Source: Microbacterium cremeum
GTDB taxonomy: Bacteria; Actinomycetota; Actinomycetes; Actinomycetales; Microbacteriaceae
NCBI RefSeq assembly: GCF_015277855.1
Contig: NZ_CP063812.1
Span: forward strand, 806,001 to 870,000
Length of the DNA stretch: 64,000 nucleotides
Reading direction: 5' to 3'
The notes under the pieces are model-generated. The model had not been told where the DNA came from, ran no database searches, and was given only the letters and a program-made list of their open reading frames with translations. A program made the position numbers and the translations under genes. Below, one piece after another: positions 44,538 through 53,357 of the stretch; within the stretch, counting starts at the first letter, position 1, and each line of letters starts with the position of its first letter.

Positions 44538-46016
44538 ATGACGACCACGTTGACCCGTGATGCGGCCGCAGAACTCCCGGACGATGAAGGAGTGGACCCG
44601 CTCACGATCGGCCGCCGCATCCGGCAGCTGCGCACCGACCGCGGCATGACGCTCGAAGAGCTCGCCGCCGCCGTCGACCGCGCGCCCAGTCAGCTCTCGA
44701 TGATCGAGAACGGCCGGCGCGAGCCGAAGCTCACCCTGCTGCAGGCGATCGCCCGTGCCCTCGGCTCCTCCATCGACGCGATCCTCGAGTCCGAGCCGCT
44801 CGACGAGCGCGCGACGCTCGAGATCGCGCTCGAGCGGGCCATGCGGGGCCAGACGTTCCAGGCGCTCGGCATCCCGCCGTTCCGCATCGGCAAGACGGTG
44901 CCGAACGAGGCGCTGAAGGCGATGCTCGCGCTGCAGGGCGAGATCGAGCGCCTGCGCGACGAGCGAGCGGCCACGCCGGAGGAGGCGCGTCGGGCCAACG
45001 TCGCGCTGCGCCGGCTCATGCGCACCCAGAACAACTACTTCGAAGAGCTCGAGCAGCGGGCGCGCGCCCTGCTGGAGGCCGTCGATCACCCCGGTGGCCC
45101 GCTCACCCAGCGGACGGCCTCCGACATCGCCGCGCACCTGGGCTTCACGCTGCACTACGTGCCCGACCTGCCGCAGACGACGCGCTCGGTCGCCGACATC
45201 AAGAACGGGCGTCTCTATCTTTCGAGCCGGCTCTCGGCGAAGGGGGATCCGCGCACGGCGGTGCTGCAGGCGCTGTCGAGCCGGATCCTCGGGCACCGTG
45301 AGCCGACGTCGTACGCGGAGTTCCTGCGCCAGCGGGTCGAGACGAACTACCTCACCGGCGCGCTGCTGATCCCCGAGGCGCACGCCGTGCCGTTCCTGCA
45401 GGAGGCGAAGAAGGACCGCGCCATCTCGATCGAGGACCTCCGCGACGCCTACTCCGTCTCGTACGAGACCGCCGCGCACCGGTTCACCAACCTCGCGACC
45501 GTGCACCTCGGCATCCCGGTGCACTTCTTGAAGGTGCACGAGTCGGGGACGATCACGAAGGCGTACGAGAACGACGACGTCAACTTCCCGACCGACCGCC
45601 TCGGCGCCATCGAGGGGCAGATGTGCTGCCGGCGCTGGACCTCGCGCGTGGTCTTCGACGTGGACGACCACTTCAACCCCTACTACCAGTACACCGACAC
45701 CGGCAACGGCACGTACTGGTGCACGGCCCGCGTCGAGCTCTCGAGCGAGGGCGCGCACTCGGTGTCGGTCGGGGTGCGGTTCGACGACACCAAGTGGTTC
45801 CTCGGGCGCGACACGCCCAACCGCGGTGTCTCGAAGCACTCCGTCGAGGTGTGCTGCCGGCGCGCGCCGGCCGACCTCGAGGCGGCGTGGCGCGAGCACT
45901 CGTGGCCGAACGTGCGCACTCCGCGGACGCTGCTGGCGACCCTGCCCACGGGGGCCTTCCCCGGCGTCGACACCACCGACGTCTACGAGTTCCTCCAGGC
46001 CCACGCGCCGCGCTGA
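44538..46016 (+). CDS. ramB: XRE/ScfR-family regulator of the glyoxylate bypass (RamB-like)
   Basis: The 492-residue protein has an N-terminal HTH (IGRRIRQLRTDRGMTLEELA to QLSMIENGRREPKLTLLQAI), then an ImmA/IrrE-like middle and a ScfR (DUF2083) C-terminus with CCRR and HSVEVCCRR. This is the layout of RamB/ScfR, which represses ace genes in Corynebacterium and Mycobacterium relatives. The position, divergent from aceBA, supports the same role. The 198-bp spacer contains an AT-richer run (TTTTCGATTATTTCTGCTTT) that may hold its operator. Confidence 0.88.
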   Translation: MTTTLTRDAAAELPDDEGVDPLTIGRRIRQLRTDRGMTLEELAAAVDRAPSQLSMIENGRREPKLTLLQAIARALGSSIDAILESEPLDERATLEIALERAMRGQTFQALGIPPFRIGKTVPNEALKAMLALQGEIERLRDERAATPEEARRANVALRRLMRTQNNYFEELEQRARALLEAVDHPGGPLTQRTASDIAAHLGFTLHYVPDLPQTTRSVADIKNGRLYLSSRLSAKGDPRTAVLQALSSRILGHREPTSYAEFLRQRVETNYLTGALLIPEAHAVPFLQEAKKDRAISIEDLRDAYSVSYETAAHRFTNLATVHLGIPVHFLKVHESGTITKAYENDDVNFPTDRLGAIEGQMCCRRWTSRVVFDVDDHFNPYYQYTDTGNGTYWCTARVELSSEGAHSVSVGVRFDDTKWFLGRDTPNRGVSKHSVEVCCRRAPADLEAAWREHSWPNVRTPRTLLATLPTGAFPGVDTTDVYEFLQAHAPR

Positions 46017-46063
46017 CCCGACGCCCGGGCAGCTGCGGGATCCGCTCTCGGTCCTCATGCCGA

Positions 46064-46133
46064 GAACAGGTGATCTGACGTAGGCAGGACCTTTTCGGTG
46101 CGGATCGTCCTGCGTTCGCCAGATCACCTGTTC
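46064..46133. repeat. solitary 70-bp palindrome, relative of the 53-kb array
   Basis: Perfect 13-bp arms GAACAGGTGATCT / AGATCACCTGTTC enclose inner arms GCAGGAC / GTCCTGC and the centre TTTTCGGTGCGGA. The same core word sits inside every unit of the tandem array at 53.4-54.1 kb. It lies just after ramB and just before the glycan locus. Confidence 0.85.
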
Positions 46134-46220
46134 CGGGCGACGGATGCCGCGACCCGCGGCATCCGCGTGGGAACCCCGTGAGAACCGGGTGAGAGAGTGG
46201 TGCCGCATCTTCACGCTAAT

Positions 46221-46238
46221 ACCTTTCGTGTGTAAGGT
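46221..46238. promoter_or_regulatory. ACCTT-N8-AAGGT operator upstream of glycoamylase
   Basis: ACCTTTCGTGTGTAAGGT is an 18-bp pseudo-palindrome (ACCTTnC-N4-GnAAGGT). The bases around it (CTAATACC upstream, TTTT downstream) are also shared with the copy before the ABC importer at 53.3 kb. It is a candidate site for the TetR regulator encoded in this operon. Confidence 0.7.
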
Positions 46239-46291
46239 TTTGCGCACCGACGGTTCCGCCCGGCGGAGCCGCTTTCGACGAGGAGAGCGCG

Positions 46292-47848
46292 ATGAAGCGA
46301 TGGGTGAGCACGCTGGCGGTCGCAGGACTGGTCGCCGCGGGACTGGCGCTGGCAGGTCCGAGCGCAGCGAGCGCCGGCGCAAAGCCGGGCGACGATCTGC
46401 TCGAGCGGTGGGCGCACGACACGTGGGCTTCGCTCGACGCGATGACCGACGAGAACACGGGACTGCCCTCCGACAACATCACCGGCGACCTGAGCACGAT
46501 CGGCGCGTACACGTCGCCGACCAACATCGGCGGCTACCTCTGGTCGACGGTCACGGCGCGCGACCTCGGCATCATCTCGGCCGACGACGCGCGCGAGCGC
46601 ATGGCGACGACGCTCGCGACGCTCGGCACGCTCGAGCGCAACGACGCCAGCGGCATGTTCTACAACTGGTACGACCCGGCCACGGGAGCCAAGCTCACGA
46701 CATGGCCCGATTCGGGCGACCCGGTCCACCCGTTCCTCAGCACGGTCGACAACGGCTGGCTCGCCTCAGGGCTGCGCATCGTGCGCGAGGCCGAGCCCGC
46801 GCTCGCCGAACAGGCCGACGCGCTGTACGACTCGATGGACTTCTCGGCCTTCTTCAACCCCGAAGGCGCGCCCGGGCTGCCGGCGGGCACCAACCGCGGA
46901 GGGTTCTGGGAGGTGCCGCCGCCGGACTGCAGCACCGCCGCCCCGATGTACAACGGCTCGGGCGAGACGGCGTACTACACGTGCCACCACTACGACACGA
47001 CGGTGAGCGAGAGCCGCATCGCGACCTACCTCGGCATCGCGAACGGCCAGATCCCGCCGACCGCGCTCTCGGGCACCCACCGCACGATGCCGCCCGGCTG
47101 CGACTGGGACTGGCAGGAGCAGCTGCCCAGCGGCCAGTACCGCACGTACGACGGATTCCAGGTGTGGGAAGGCGTGTACTCGTACGCCGGCATGTCGTTC
47201 GTGCCGGCGTGGGGCGGCAGCATGTTCGAGGCGCTCATGCCCGACCTGCTCGTACCCGAGGCGAAGTGGGGTCCTCGTTCGTGGCGGCTGAACCACCCCA
47301 TCACCGTCGCCGTCCACGAGCACCACGGCCTCGAAGACGCGGGGTACGGGTACTGGGGCTTCTCGCCCGCCAGCAACCCGTTCGGCGGGTACTCCGAGTA
47401 CGGCGTCGACATCGCGGGCATGCGCTCCGACGGCTACTTCTCGGATGCCGAGCACACCGATGTCGACATCGATCACCCCGGCTGCAGCACGGGAACGAAC
47501 CCCGACCCGGAGTACGGCGACGGCGTCGTGACACCGCACGCCGCGTTCCTGGCGCTGCCCTACGACCGTGAGGGCGCGATCGACAACCTGCGCCTCATCG
47601 AGACCGAGCTCGGCGCGTACGGTCCGGGCGGCTTCTACGACTCGGTCGCCGTGCGCAGCGGCACCGTCGCGGAGCGGTACCTGTCGCTCGACCAGTCCAT
47701 GATCATGGCGGCCATCGGCAACGAGCTGACCGGCGATACGCTGAAGGACTACTTCGTCGATCGCGACATGGAGAAGCTCCTTCGCCCCGCGATGCGGCAA
47801 CAGGTGTTCGGATCGTCGTGGGGCGGTTCCGGGCAGTCCGACCGCTGA
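46292..47848 (+). CDS. secreted glycoamylase-like glycoside hydrolase (PF10091-type)
   Basis: The 518-residue protein has a Sec signal peptide cut near SAASA/GAK. The catalytic-type domain keeps DNGWLASGLRI, YGYWGFSPASNPFGGYSEYG, VTPHAAFLALPYDREGAIDNL and YLSLDQSMIMAAIGN, hallmarks of the glycoamylase/DUF3131 family. That family includes the GH144 endo-beta-1,2-glucanases, but several specificities exist. It should act outside the cell and feed oligosaccharide to the importer at 50-53 kb. The ATG follows GAGGAG. The TetR gene is 37 bp downstream. The substrate is inferred only as a beta-glucan. Confidence 0.8.
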   Translation: MKRWVSTLAVAGLVAAGLALAGPSAASAGAKPGDDLLERWAHDTWASLDAMTDENTGLPSDNITGDLSTIGAYTSPTNIGGYLWSTVTARDLGIISADDARERMATTLATLGTLERNDASGMFYNWYDPATGAKLTTWPDSGDPVHPFLSTVDNGWLASGLRIVREAEPALAEQADALYDSMDFSAFFNPEGAPGLPAGTNRGGFWEVPPPDCSTAAPMYNGSGETAYYTCHHYDTTVSESRIATYLGIANGQIPPTALSGTHRTMPPGCDWDWQEQLPSGQYRTYDGFQVWEGVYSYAGMSFVPAWGGSMFEALMPDLLVPEAKWGPRSWRLNHPITVAVHEHHGLEDAGYGYWGFSPASNPFGGYSEYGVDIAGMRSDGYFSDAEHTDVDIDHPGCSTGTNPDPEYGDGVVTPHAAFLALPYDREGAIDNLRLIETELGAYGPGGFYDSVAVRSGTVAERYLSLDQSMIMAAIGNELTGDTLKDYFVDRDMEKLLRPAMRQQVFGSSWGGSGQSDR

Positions 47849-47885
47849 GCCGCACCCGGCCCGGCGGGCAGGGACGGGAGGAATC

Positions 47886-48506
47886 GTGAGCGCAGAACAG
47901 GAGTCCGCGCCGGCGACGGCCCGGCGCCCGCGGGGCAGTTATGCCAAGGGGCAGGCCCGACGGCAGGCGATCGTCGACGAGGCCCTCGCGGTGTTCTCGC
48001 GCACCGGGTTCCACAGCGGGTCGCTGCGCGAGATCGCCAAGCGCGTGGGCCTCACACCGGCGGGCCTCATGCATCACTTCGCCGGCAAGGAGGAGCTGTT
48101 CGCCGAGGTGCTCCGGCAGCGCGACGAGAAGGTGCGGGAAGCCGCCGGCGACCCGGCGGAGCACACGCTCGTCCAGCAGGCCGAGAAGGTCGTCGCCTAC
48201 AACCAGTCGTCGCGCGGCCTGACCTCGCTGTACGCGATCGTCTCCGCGGAGGCGACGGATTCGGAGCATCCGTCGCATCACGACTTCGCCGAGCGCTACC
48301 GGTCGAGCGCCGCGGCCGGCGAGCAGCTGCTGCGCGCCGCCCAGGAGGCGGGAGAGGTGCGCGCCGACCTCGACCCCGCTCTCGCCGCGCGCCTCATCAG
48401 CGCCGTGATGGACGGCATCCAGCTGCAATGGCTGCTCGACGAGTCGGTCGACATGGTGCCGCTGTTCGAGGAGTTCGTGCGCGGGTACCTGCGCACGAGC
48501 GACTGA
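47886..48506 (+). CDS. TetR/AcrR-family regulator
   Basis: The 206-residue protein has an N-terminal HTH (EALAVFSRTGFHSGSLREIAKRVGLTPAGLMHHFAGKEELFAEVL) and a C-terminal ligand domain. It starts with GTG 47886 after a GGAGGAA site. It lies in the same unit as the glycoamylase gene and opposite to the GH1 gene, separated by a 54-bp repeat array. It is the best local candidate to bind the shared 18-bp operator, acting as repressor released by an oligosaccharide or its breakdown product. Confidence 0.88.
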   Translation: MSAEQESAPATARRPRGSYAKGQARRQAIVDEALAVFSRTGFHSGSLREIAKRVGLTPAGLMHHFAGKEELFAEVLRQRDEKVREAAGDPAEHTLVQQAEKVVAYNQSSRGLTSLYAIVSAEATDSEHPSHHDFAERYRSSAAAGEQLLRAAQEAGEVRADLDPALAARLISAVMDGIQLQWLLDESVDMVPLFEEFVRGYLRTSD

Positions 48507-48510
48507 GCCG

Positions 48511-48773
48511 GGGCGTTTCGTCTCGCTTCGCTCGCTCAACGACCGGGGGCGGCGGGTTGAGCCGGGGCGTTTCGTCTCGCTTCGCTCGCTCAACGACCGG
48601 GGGCGAGGGATTGAGCGGGGGCGTTTCGTCTCGCTTCGCTCGCTCAACGACCGGGGGCGGCGGGTTGAGCGGGGGCGTTTCGTCTCGCTTCGCTCGCTCA
48701 ACGACCGGGGGCGAGGGATTGAGCGGGGGCGTTTCGTCTCGCTTCGCTCGCTCAACGACCGGGGGCGGCGGCC
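48511..48773. repeat. 54-bp tandem array, five copies of the REP-like element
   Basis: The word CGTTTCGTCTCGCTTCGCTC starts at 48514, 48568, 48622, 48676 and 48730, an exact 54-bp period. The unit also holds GCTCAACGACCGGGGGC. Linkers alternate between two forms, GGCGGCGGGTTGAG and GCGAGGGATTGAG, so the array looks like a doubled two-unit block. It fills the gap between converging tetR and GH1 genes. Confidence 0.95.
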
Positions 48774-48778
48774 CTGCG

Positions 48779-49933
48779 TCAGGCGAGCGCGTTCGCCCGA
48801 GCCACGCGGCCGAGCCAGTCGAGGCTCGGCTTCGGATGCCGCTCGAAGGTCTCGGGATCCCAGCCGATGAGACCGAAGGTCGGGCGGAAGCTGCCCCACT
48901 CGTAGTTGTCGAGGGCGCTCCAGTGCAGATAGCCCCGGACCTCGATCCCGTCCCGGAGGCAGTCGAGGACCGCCTCAAGCGCCCCCGTGGTGTAGTCGAT
49001 GCGGCGTTCGTCGTCGGCGGTCGCGATGCCGTTCTCGGTGACGTACACGGGTGCCTTGGCGCGGCGCCACGCATTCCGGACGCCCTCGCCGACCGCCGGC
49101 GGGTAGTACTCCCAGCCCGTGAGCGTGCGTTCGGCGTCGTCGGGGATCGGCAGGGGGCCCGCGGCGCCGATCCTCGTGCGCGTGTACGCCTGCACGCCGA
49201 TCCAGTCGTCCCCCTCGGCGGCATCGAGGAACACGTCCTCGCGCGATGCGCCGTACTCCGCGGCGACCGCCTCGGCCCCGGGCTCCGGCTGGTACGCCTG
49301 CGTCGCCACTGACCACCCGGCGTGCGCGCCGACCGATCGCACCAGGTCGACGGCCGCGCGATGCGCGGCGATGAGCCGGTCCGTGACGTCCGGCACGCCC
49401 GGCGGCAGCCCGACCGAAGGGAAGCCGACCTCCGGATCGGCGAGGACCGACACCATGTTCGGCTCGTTGATGGTGCAGACGAGATCGACGCCGTCGAGCA
49501 GGGGAAGGACGCCCTCGACGTAGCGCCGGAACGCGTCGACCGAGGCATCCGTCAGCCATCCGCCGTCGCGTGCGAACCACACCGGGTTCGTGAAGTGGTG
49601 CAGCGTGATCACCGGCTGCAGACGCAGGTCCCGCGCCGTGCCGATCATGCGCCGGTAGTGGTCCAGCGCGGCCCGCGAGAACCACCCCTTCTCGGGCTCG
49701 ATGCGCGCCCATTCGATGCTGAAGCGGTAGGCGCCGAGGCCCGCATTCGCCAGCAGCGCCATGTCTTCGGGGTACCGGTGGTAGCTGTCGGCGGCGTCAC
49801 CCGAGGGCGACTCGACCGGCGGACCGGCGAGATGCCCCCACTCGCGCTGCCACCAGTCCGAGTTGACGTTTCCGCCCTCGATCTGGTGCGCGGCGGTCGA
49901 CGCGCCCCACAGGAAGCCTTCGGGGAACTTCAT
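48779..49933 (-). CDS. GH1 beta-glycosidase
   Basis: The 384-residue protein has the GH1 acid/base Glu157 in TINEPN and nucleophile Glu300 in YVTENGIA. FLWGASTAAHQIEGG opens it as in beta-glucosidases. No signal peptide is present, so it works in the cytoplasm on imported oligosaccharides. It is the last gene of the importer operon, 73 bp after the second permease. The enzyme is somewhat shorter than most bacterial GH1 proteins (about 440-470). The linkage and sugar are unknown. Confidence 0.93.
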   Translation of the reverse strand: MKFPEGFLWGASTAAHQIEGGNVNSDWWQREWGHLAGPPVESPSGDAADSYHRYPEDMALLANAGLGAYRFSIEWARIEPEKGWFSRAALDHYRRMIGTARDLRLQPVITLHHFTNPVWFARDGGWLTDASVDAFRRYVEGVLPLLDGVDLVCTINEPNMVSVLADPEVGFPSVGLPPGVPDVTDRLIAAHRAAVDLVRSVGAHAGWSVATQAYQPEPGAEAVAAEYGASREDVFLDAAEGDDWIGVQAYTRTRIGAAGPLPIPDDAERTLTGWEYYPPAVGEGVRNAWRRAKAPVYVTENGIATADDERRIDYTTGALEAVLDCLRDGIEVRGYLHWSALDNYEWGSFRPTFGLIGWDPETFERHPKPSLDWLGRVARANALA

Positions 49934-50006
49934 CGTGACGATGGTCCTTTCGTTGTCGAGTCGACGGATGCCGAGGCATCCGTCGGCGCCTGCGTCGAGG
50001 CTGTGA

Positions 50007-50894
50007 TCACTTGATGCCGGTGAGCGCGATGCCCTGCACGAAGTAGCGCTGCAGCAGCACGAAGACCGCGAGCACGGGCACCACGACCACGACGGCGCCC
50101 GCCATCATGAGGCCGTAGCGGGCGGCGTTCTGGCCGACCGAGTACAGCGCGAGCGCGACGGGCAGGGTGTACATGTCTTCGGTGGTGGCCACCACGAGCG
50201 GCCACAGGAAGTTGTTCCAGCTGCCGAGGAACGTGAGGATCGTGAGGGTTGCGACGGCCGGTCCGCACATCGGCATGATGACGCGCAGGAAGATGCGCCA
50301 CTCGCTCGCGCCGTCGATGCGCGCCGCCTCGATCAGCTCGTCGGGCAGCCCGAGCATGAACTGCCGCATCAGGAAGACACCGATCGGGGCGATGAGGAAG
50401 GGCAGGATCAGCCCCGGGTACGAGTTCACCAGCCCCAGGTTCGCCGTCAGCACGAACAGCGGCACGAAGGTGACGACGCCCGGCACCATGAGCGTGGCCA
50501 GCACGAGCGTGAACAGCAGCTTCTTGCCGCGGAACTCGAGCTTTGCCAGCGCGTAGCCGACCATCGAGCAGAACACGATGTTGCCGAGCGTCACGAAGAC
50601 CGCCACGACGATGCTGTTGACGAAGAAGGTCGTGAAGTCCAGCCGGCCGAACAGCGTCTCGTAGTTCTCGACCGTGGGGTCGCGGGGCAGGAACTCGGTC
50701 GGGTACTGCCGGATCTCGGCATCCGTCTTGAACGACCCGAGGATCATCCACACGAAGGGCATGACCATCGCGACGAGCCCGAGGAACAGCACGACGTAGA
50801 GCCACCAGCGGGTCTTCTCGCGGCGGCGACGGCGACGGGGAGCCGGTTCGGGCGCCGCGTGCGACGCGGTCGAGGCGGGGGCGACGGTGGCCAT
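50007..50894 (-). CDS. sugar ABC transporter permease (MalG-type)
   Basis: The 295-residue protein has six membrane helices and the EAA loop EAARIDGASEWRIFLRVIMPM. An Ala/Pro- and Arg-rich leader precedes the first helix. It is the second permease of the oligosaccharide importer; its start is one base after the first permease's stop. It pairs with the next gene upstream and is followed by GH1 within the operon. No ATPase is present. Confidence 0.92.
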   Translation of the reverse strand: MATVAPASTASHAAPEPAPRRRRRREKTRWWLYVVLFLGLVAMVMPFVWMILGSFKTDAEIRQYPTEFLPRDPTVENYETLFGRLDFTTFFVNSIVVAVFVTLGNIVFCSMVGYALAKLEFRGKKLLFTLVLATLMVPGVVTFVPLFVLTANLGLVNSYPGLILPFLIAPIGVFLMRQFMLGLPDELIEAARIDGASEWRIFLRVIMPMCGPAVATLTILTFLGSWNNFLWPLVVATTEDMYTLPVALALYSVGQNAARYGLMMAGAVVVVVPVLAVFVLLQRYFVQGIALTGIK

Positions 50895-50895
50895 G

Positions 50896-51891
50896 TCAGT
50901 CCTTCCTTCCGAGGAAGCGGAACTGGATGAGCGAGAGGATGACGATCGCGAGGAAGAGCACGTAGCTCGCGGCCGACGCGTACGCGTAGTTGCCGAAGCC
51001 GAACTGCTGGTACGTGTACATCGCGGTCGAGAGCGTCGCGTCGAGAGGACCGCCGCGCGTCATCACGAACGGCTCCTCGAAGAACTGCAGGAAGCCGATG
51101 CCGGTGATGACCGCCGCGAACAGCAGCGCGGGGCGCATCGCGGGGATCGTGATGTTCCAGAACCGCTGCCACGCGTTCGCGCCGTCGACCATGGCGGCCT
51201 CGTGGTGCTCGCGCGGCACCCCCTGCAGTGCTGCCAGGAAGATCACCATGAGCGTCCCGATGTTGCGCCAGACCGCCATCATGATGAGCGACGGAAGCGC
51301 CCACGTCGTCGACTGCAGCCAGTCCGGCCCCTGGATGCCGAACAGGCTCAGGAAGCCGTTGAGCAGTCCGTCGGGCTGGAGGATGAACCGCCACACGATC
51401 GCGATGGCGACGATGCTCGTGACCACCGGTGCGTAGTAGCCGACACGGAACACCGTGCGGAACCGGCGGATGCCCTTGTCGAGCGCGAGCGCCACGACCA
51501 GCGCCAGGCCCATCGTGAGCGGGACGGCGACGATCACGAACGTGAAGGTGTTCGCCAGCGACCGCACGAACCGCGGGTCCTGGAAGAGCCGCGCGTAGTT
51601 GTCGAGCCCGACGATGTTCACCTGGAACGGCGTCTGCAGGTCGCGCGTGGTCATGTCGGTGAAGCTCATCCCGAGCGAGGCCACGATCGGTCCCGCCATG
51701 AACACCACGAACAGCACCACGAACGGCAGCGCGAACATCCACGCCGTGAGGGTCATGTGCCGGCTCCGCCGCGAGGCGCGCGCCCGAGGGGCGGGGCCGC
51801 GCGGCGGAGCCGGGGTCGCGAGAGCCGGGCCCACGCGCCGCGAGGCTCCGCGCGACGCGCCCGCGGCGGGTGGAGAAGGCGTGGGGATCAT
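50896..51891 (-). CDS. sugar ABC transporter permease (MalF-type, short)
   Basis: The 331-residue protein carries a disordered Pro/Arg-rich N-terminus of about 45 residues and six membrane helices. The EAA loop reads EAAMVDGANAWQRFWNITIPAM. The ATG at 51891 has AGGAG upstream just after the binding-protein stop. A Met at the first helix (MTLTAWMFALPFV) is an alternative start. It forms the channel with the neighbouring permease. Confidence 0.9.
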   Translation of the reverse strand: MIPTPSPPAAGASRGASRRVGPALATPAPPRGPAPRARASRRSRHMTLTAWMFALPFVVLFVVFMAGPIVASLGMSFTDMTTRDLQTPFQVNIVGLDNYARLFQDPRFVRSLANTFTFVIVAVPLTMGLALVVALALDKGIRRFRTVFRVGYYAPVVTSIVAIAIVWRFILQPDGLLNGFLSLFGIQGPDWLQSTTWALPSLIMMAVWRNIGTLMVIFLAALQGVPREHHEAAMVDGANAWQRFWNITIPAMRPALLFAAVITGIGFLQFFEEPFVMTRGGPLDATLSTAMYTYQQFGFGNYAYASAASYVLFLAIVILSLIQFRFLGRKD

Positions 51892-51904
51892 GGGATGCGG
51901 GCTC

Positions 51905-53209
51905 CTACTGCCCGGTGCCGATCGACGTCGCCTGCTGCTGGATCGTGGCGATCGCATCGGCGGGCGTGGTCTCGCCGCGGGTCGCCTTCTCGAGCTCCTG
52001 GTCGATCACCGCCGACACCTGTGCCCACGTGGGGATCGCCGGCGGGGCCTTGGAGTCCTGCAACTGCTCGCCGAACACGCTGAGGTAGGGGTCCTCCGCG
52101 AAGGTCGGGTCGTCCCACGCGGCCTCCACGCTCGGGAGGTCGGTCGAGATGTCGTACCACGCGATCTGCGTCTCGGGCTGGCTCAGCCACCGCACGAACT
52201 TCCACGACGCATCGCGGTTGTCGGTGTCTTCGAAGACCGCGAGGTTGCCACCGCCGGTGAAGCTCGTGCGACTGTCGGCGCCGGGCACCATGGCCACGCC
52301 GAACTGGTCGGCGAACTCCTCGCCGCCCTGGTCGAGCAGCAGGCCCACGTGGAACGGGCCGCTGTAGAACGCGCCGACCTCGCCGTTGATGAACGCCTGT
52401 TCGATCTCGCCGCCCTCCAGGCGCCGCGGCTCGGCGATGCCCTCCTCGAAGAAGCTGGTGTAGAACGCGAACGCCTCTTCCCACTCGGGGGTGTCGAAGG
52501 TGAACTCGGTGCCGTCCTCGTTCAGGATGTCGCCGCCCTGCTGCCACGCGAGCGGCGTGACGTACTGCCACGAGTCGAAGCCGCCCGGCGGGAGCGAGAC
52601 GCCCCACTGCGCGCCGGCCGACTGCAGCGCCTGCGTGAACGCGGTGTACTCGTCCCACGTGGCCGGCGGCTCGACGCCCGCCTGCTCGGCGAGGTCGGTG
52701 CGGTAGTAGAGCACGCGCGTGTCGACGTACCACGGCACTCCGTACGCGACGCCGTCGACGACGGTGGTGTCCCACGAGCCCTCGAAGAACGACGACTCGT
52801 CGACGAGCCCTTCGGGTGTCGGCTCGAATGCGCCGGTGGCGGCGAACTCGCCCACCCAGGTCGTGCCGAGCATCGTGACATCGGGGGTCTCGCCGCCCGC
52901 GATCGCGGTGGCGATGCGGTCGTGGGCGCTCTCCCACGGCACGGCGGTCACCTCGATCGTGACGTCGGGGTTCTCCTCCTCGAACTGGGCTGCCAGCTCG
53001 TCGAGCACCTCGCCCTCGTTGCCCATCGCCCACACCTGGATGGTGCCGGTCGCCGGGGAGTCGTCGATCGCCTCTCCGCCGCCGCCACCGTCGTCGCCAC
53101 CCCCGCCGCCGTCCGTGCGGCCGCATCCGGCGAGCACCAATGCGCCGATGAGCGCGGTGGCTCCCGCCGCCGCCCACCGGGAAGTCCTGCGTGCACCTGA
53201 TCGTGTCAT
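51905..53209 (-). CDS. sugar ABC transporter substrate-binding lipoprotein
   Basis: The 434-residue protein has a lipobox (LVLAGC) and a Gly-rich linker. Family 1 sugar-binding features follow (VWAMGNEGEVLDELAAQFEEENPDVTIEV). It is the first gene of the operon with a GGAGG ribosome site before ATG 53209; residues encoded further upstream are unconserved. The lipid anchor holds it outside the membrane. Promoter control is likely by the 18-bp operator at 53309. The ligand is expected to be the product of the secreted enzyme at 46.3 kb. Confidence 0.92.
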   Translation of the reverse strand: MTRSGARRTSRWAAAGATALIGALVLAGCGRTDGGGGGDDGGGGGEAIDDSPATGTIQVWAMGNEGEVLDELAAQFEEENPDVTIEVTAVPWESAHDRIATAIAGGETPDVTMLGTTWVGEFAATGAFEPTPEGLVDESSFFEGSWDTTVVDGVAYGVPWYVDTRVLYYRTDLAEQAGVEPPATWDEYTAFTQALQSAGAQWGVSLPPGGFDSWQYVTPLAWQQGGDILNEDGTEFTFDTPEWEEAFAFYTSFFEEGIAEPRRLEGGEIEQAFINGEVGAFYSGPFHVGLLLDQGGEEFADQFGVAMVPGADSRTSFTGGGNLAVFEDTDNRDASWKFVRWLSQPETQIAWYDISTDLPSVEAAWDDPTFAEDPYLSVFGEQLQDSKAPPAIPTWAQVSAVIDQELEKATRGETTPADAIATIQQQATSIGTGQ

Positions 53210-53308
53210 CGGTCTGACGCCTCCTTCGGTCGTCGCCGCACCCGTGCGGCGTCCTTGCCTCGGCTGTGCCGGCGCGATGCTGCGCCGTGTCACGAATGTA
53301 CGCCTAAA

Positions 53309-53326
53309 ACCTTACAGGTGAAAGGT
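53309..53326. promoter_or_regulatory. ACCTT-N8-AAGGT operator upstream of the ABC importer
   Basis: Read on the minus strand the site is ACCTTTCACCTGTAAGGT. It matches the site at 46221 in 15 of 18 positions, with the same flanks (CTAATACC before, TTTT after). It lies 100 bp before the binding-protein start. It links the importer operon and the secreted enzyme operon into one regulon. Confidence 0.72.
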
Positions 53327-53357
53327 ATTAGGGATGAGAAAGGGCTCATGATGCGCA

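Noticed and set aside
48428..49312. Frames with repeated GVSSRFARSTTG-like peptide across the 54-bp array.
   Set aside because: The 54-bp period is a multiple of three, so translation repeats the same peptide. It reads out of intergenic REP DNA on both strands and has no start signal.
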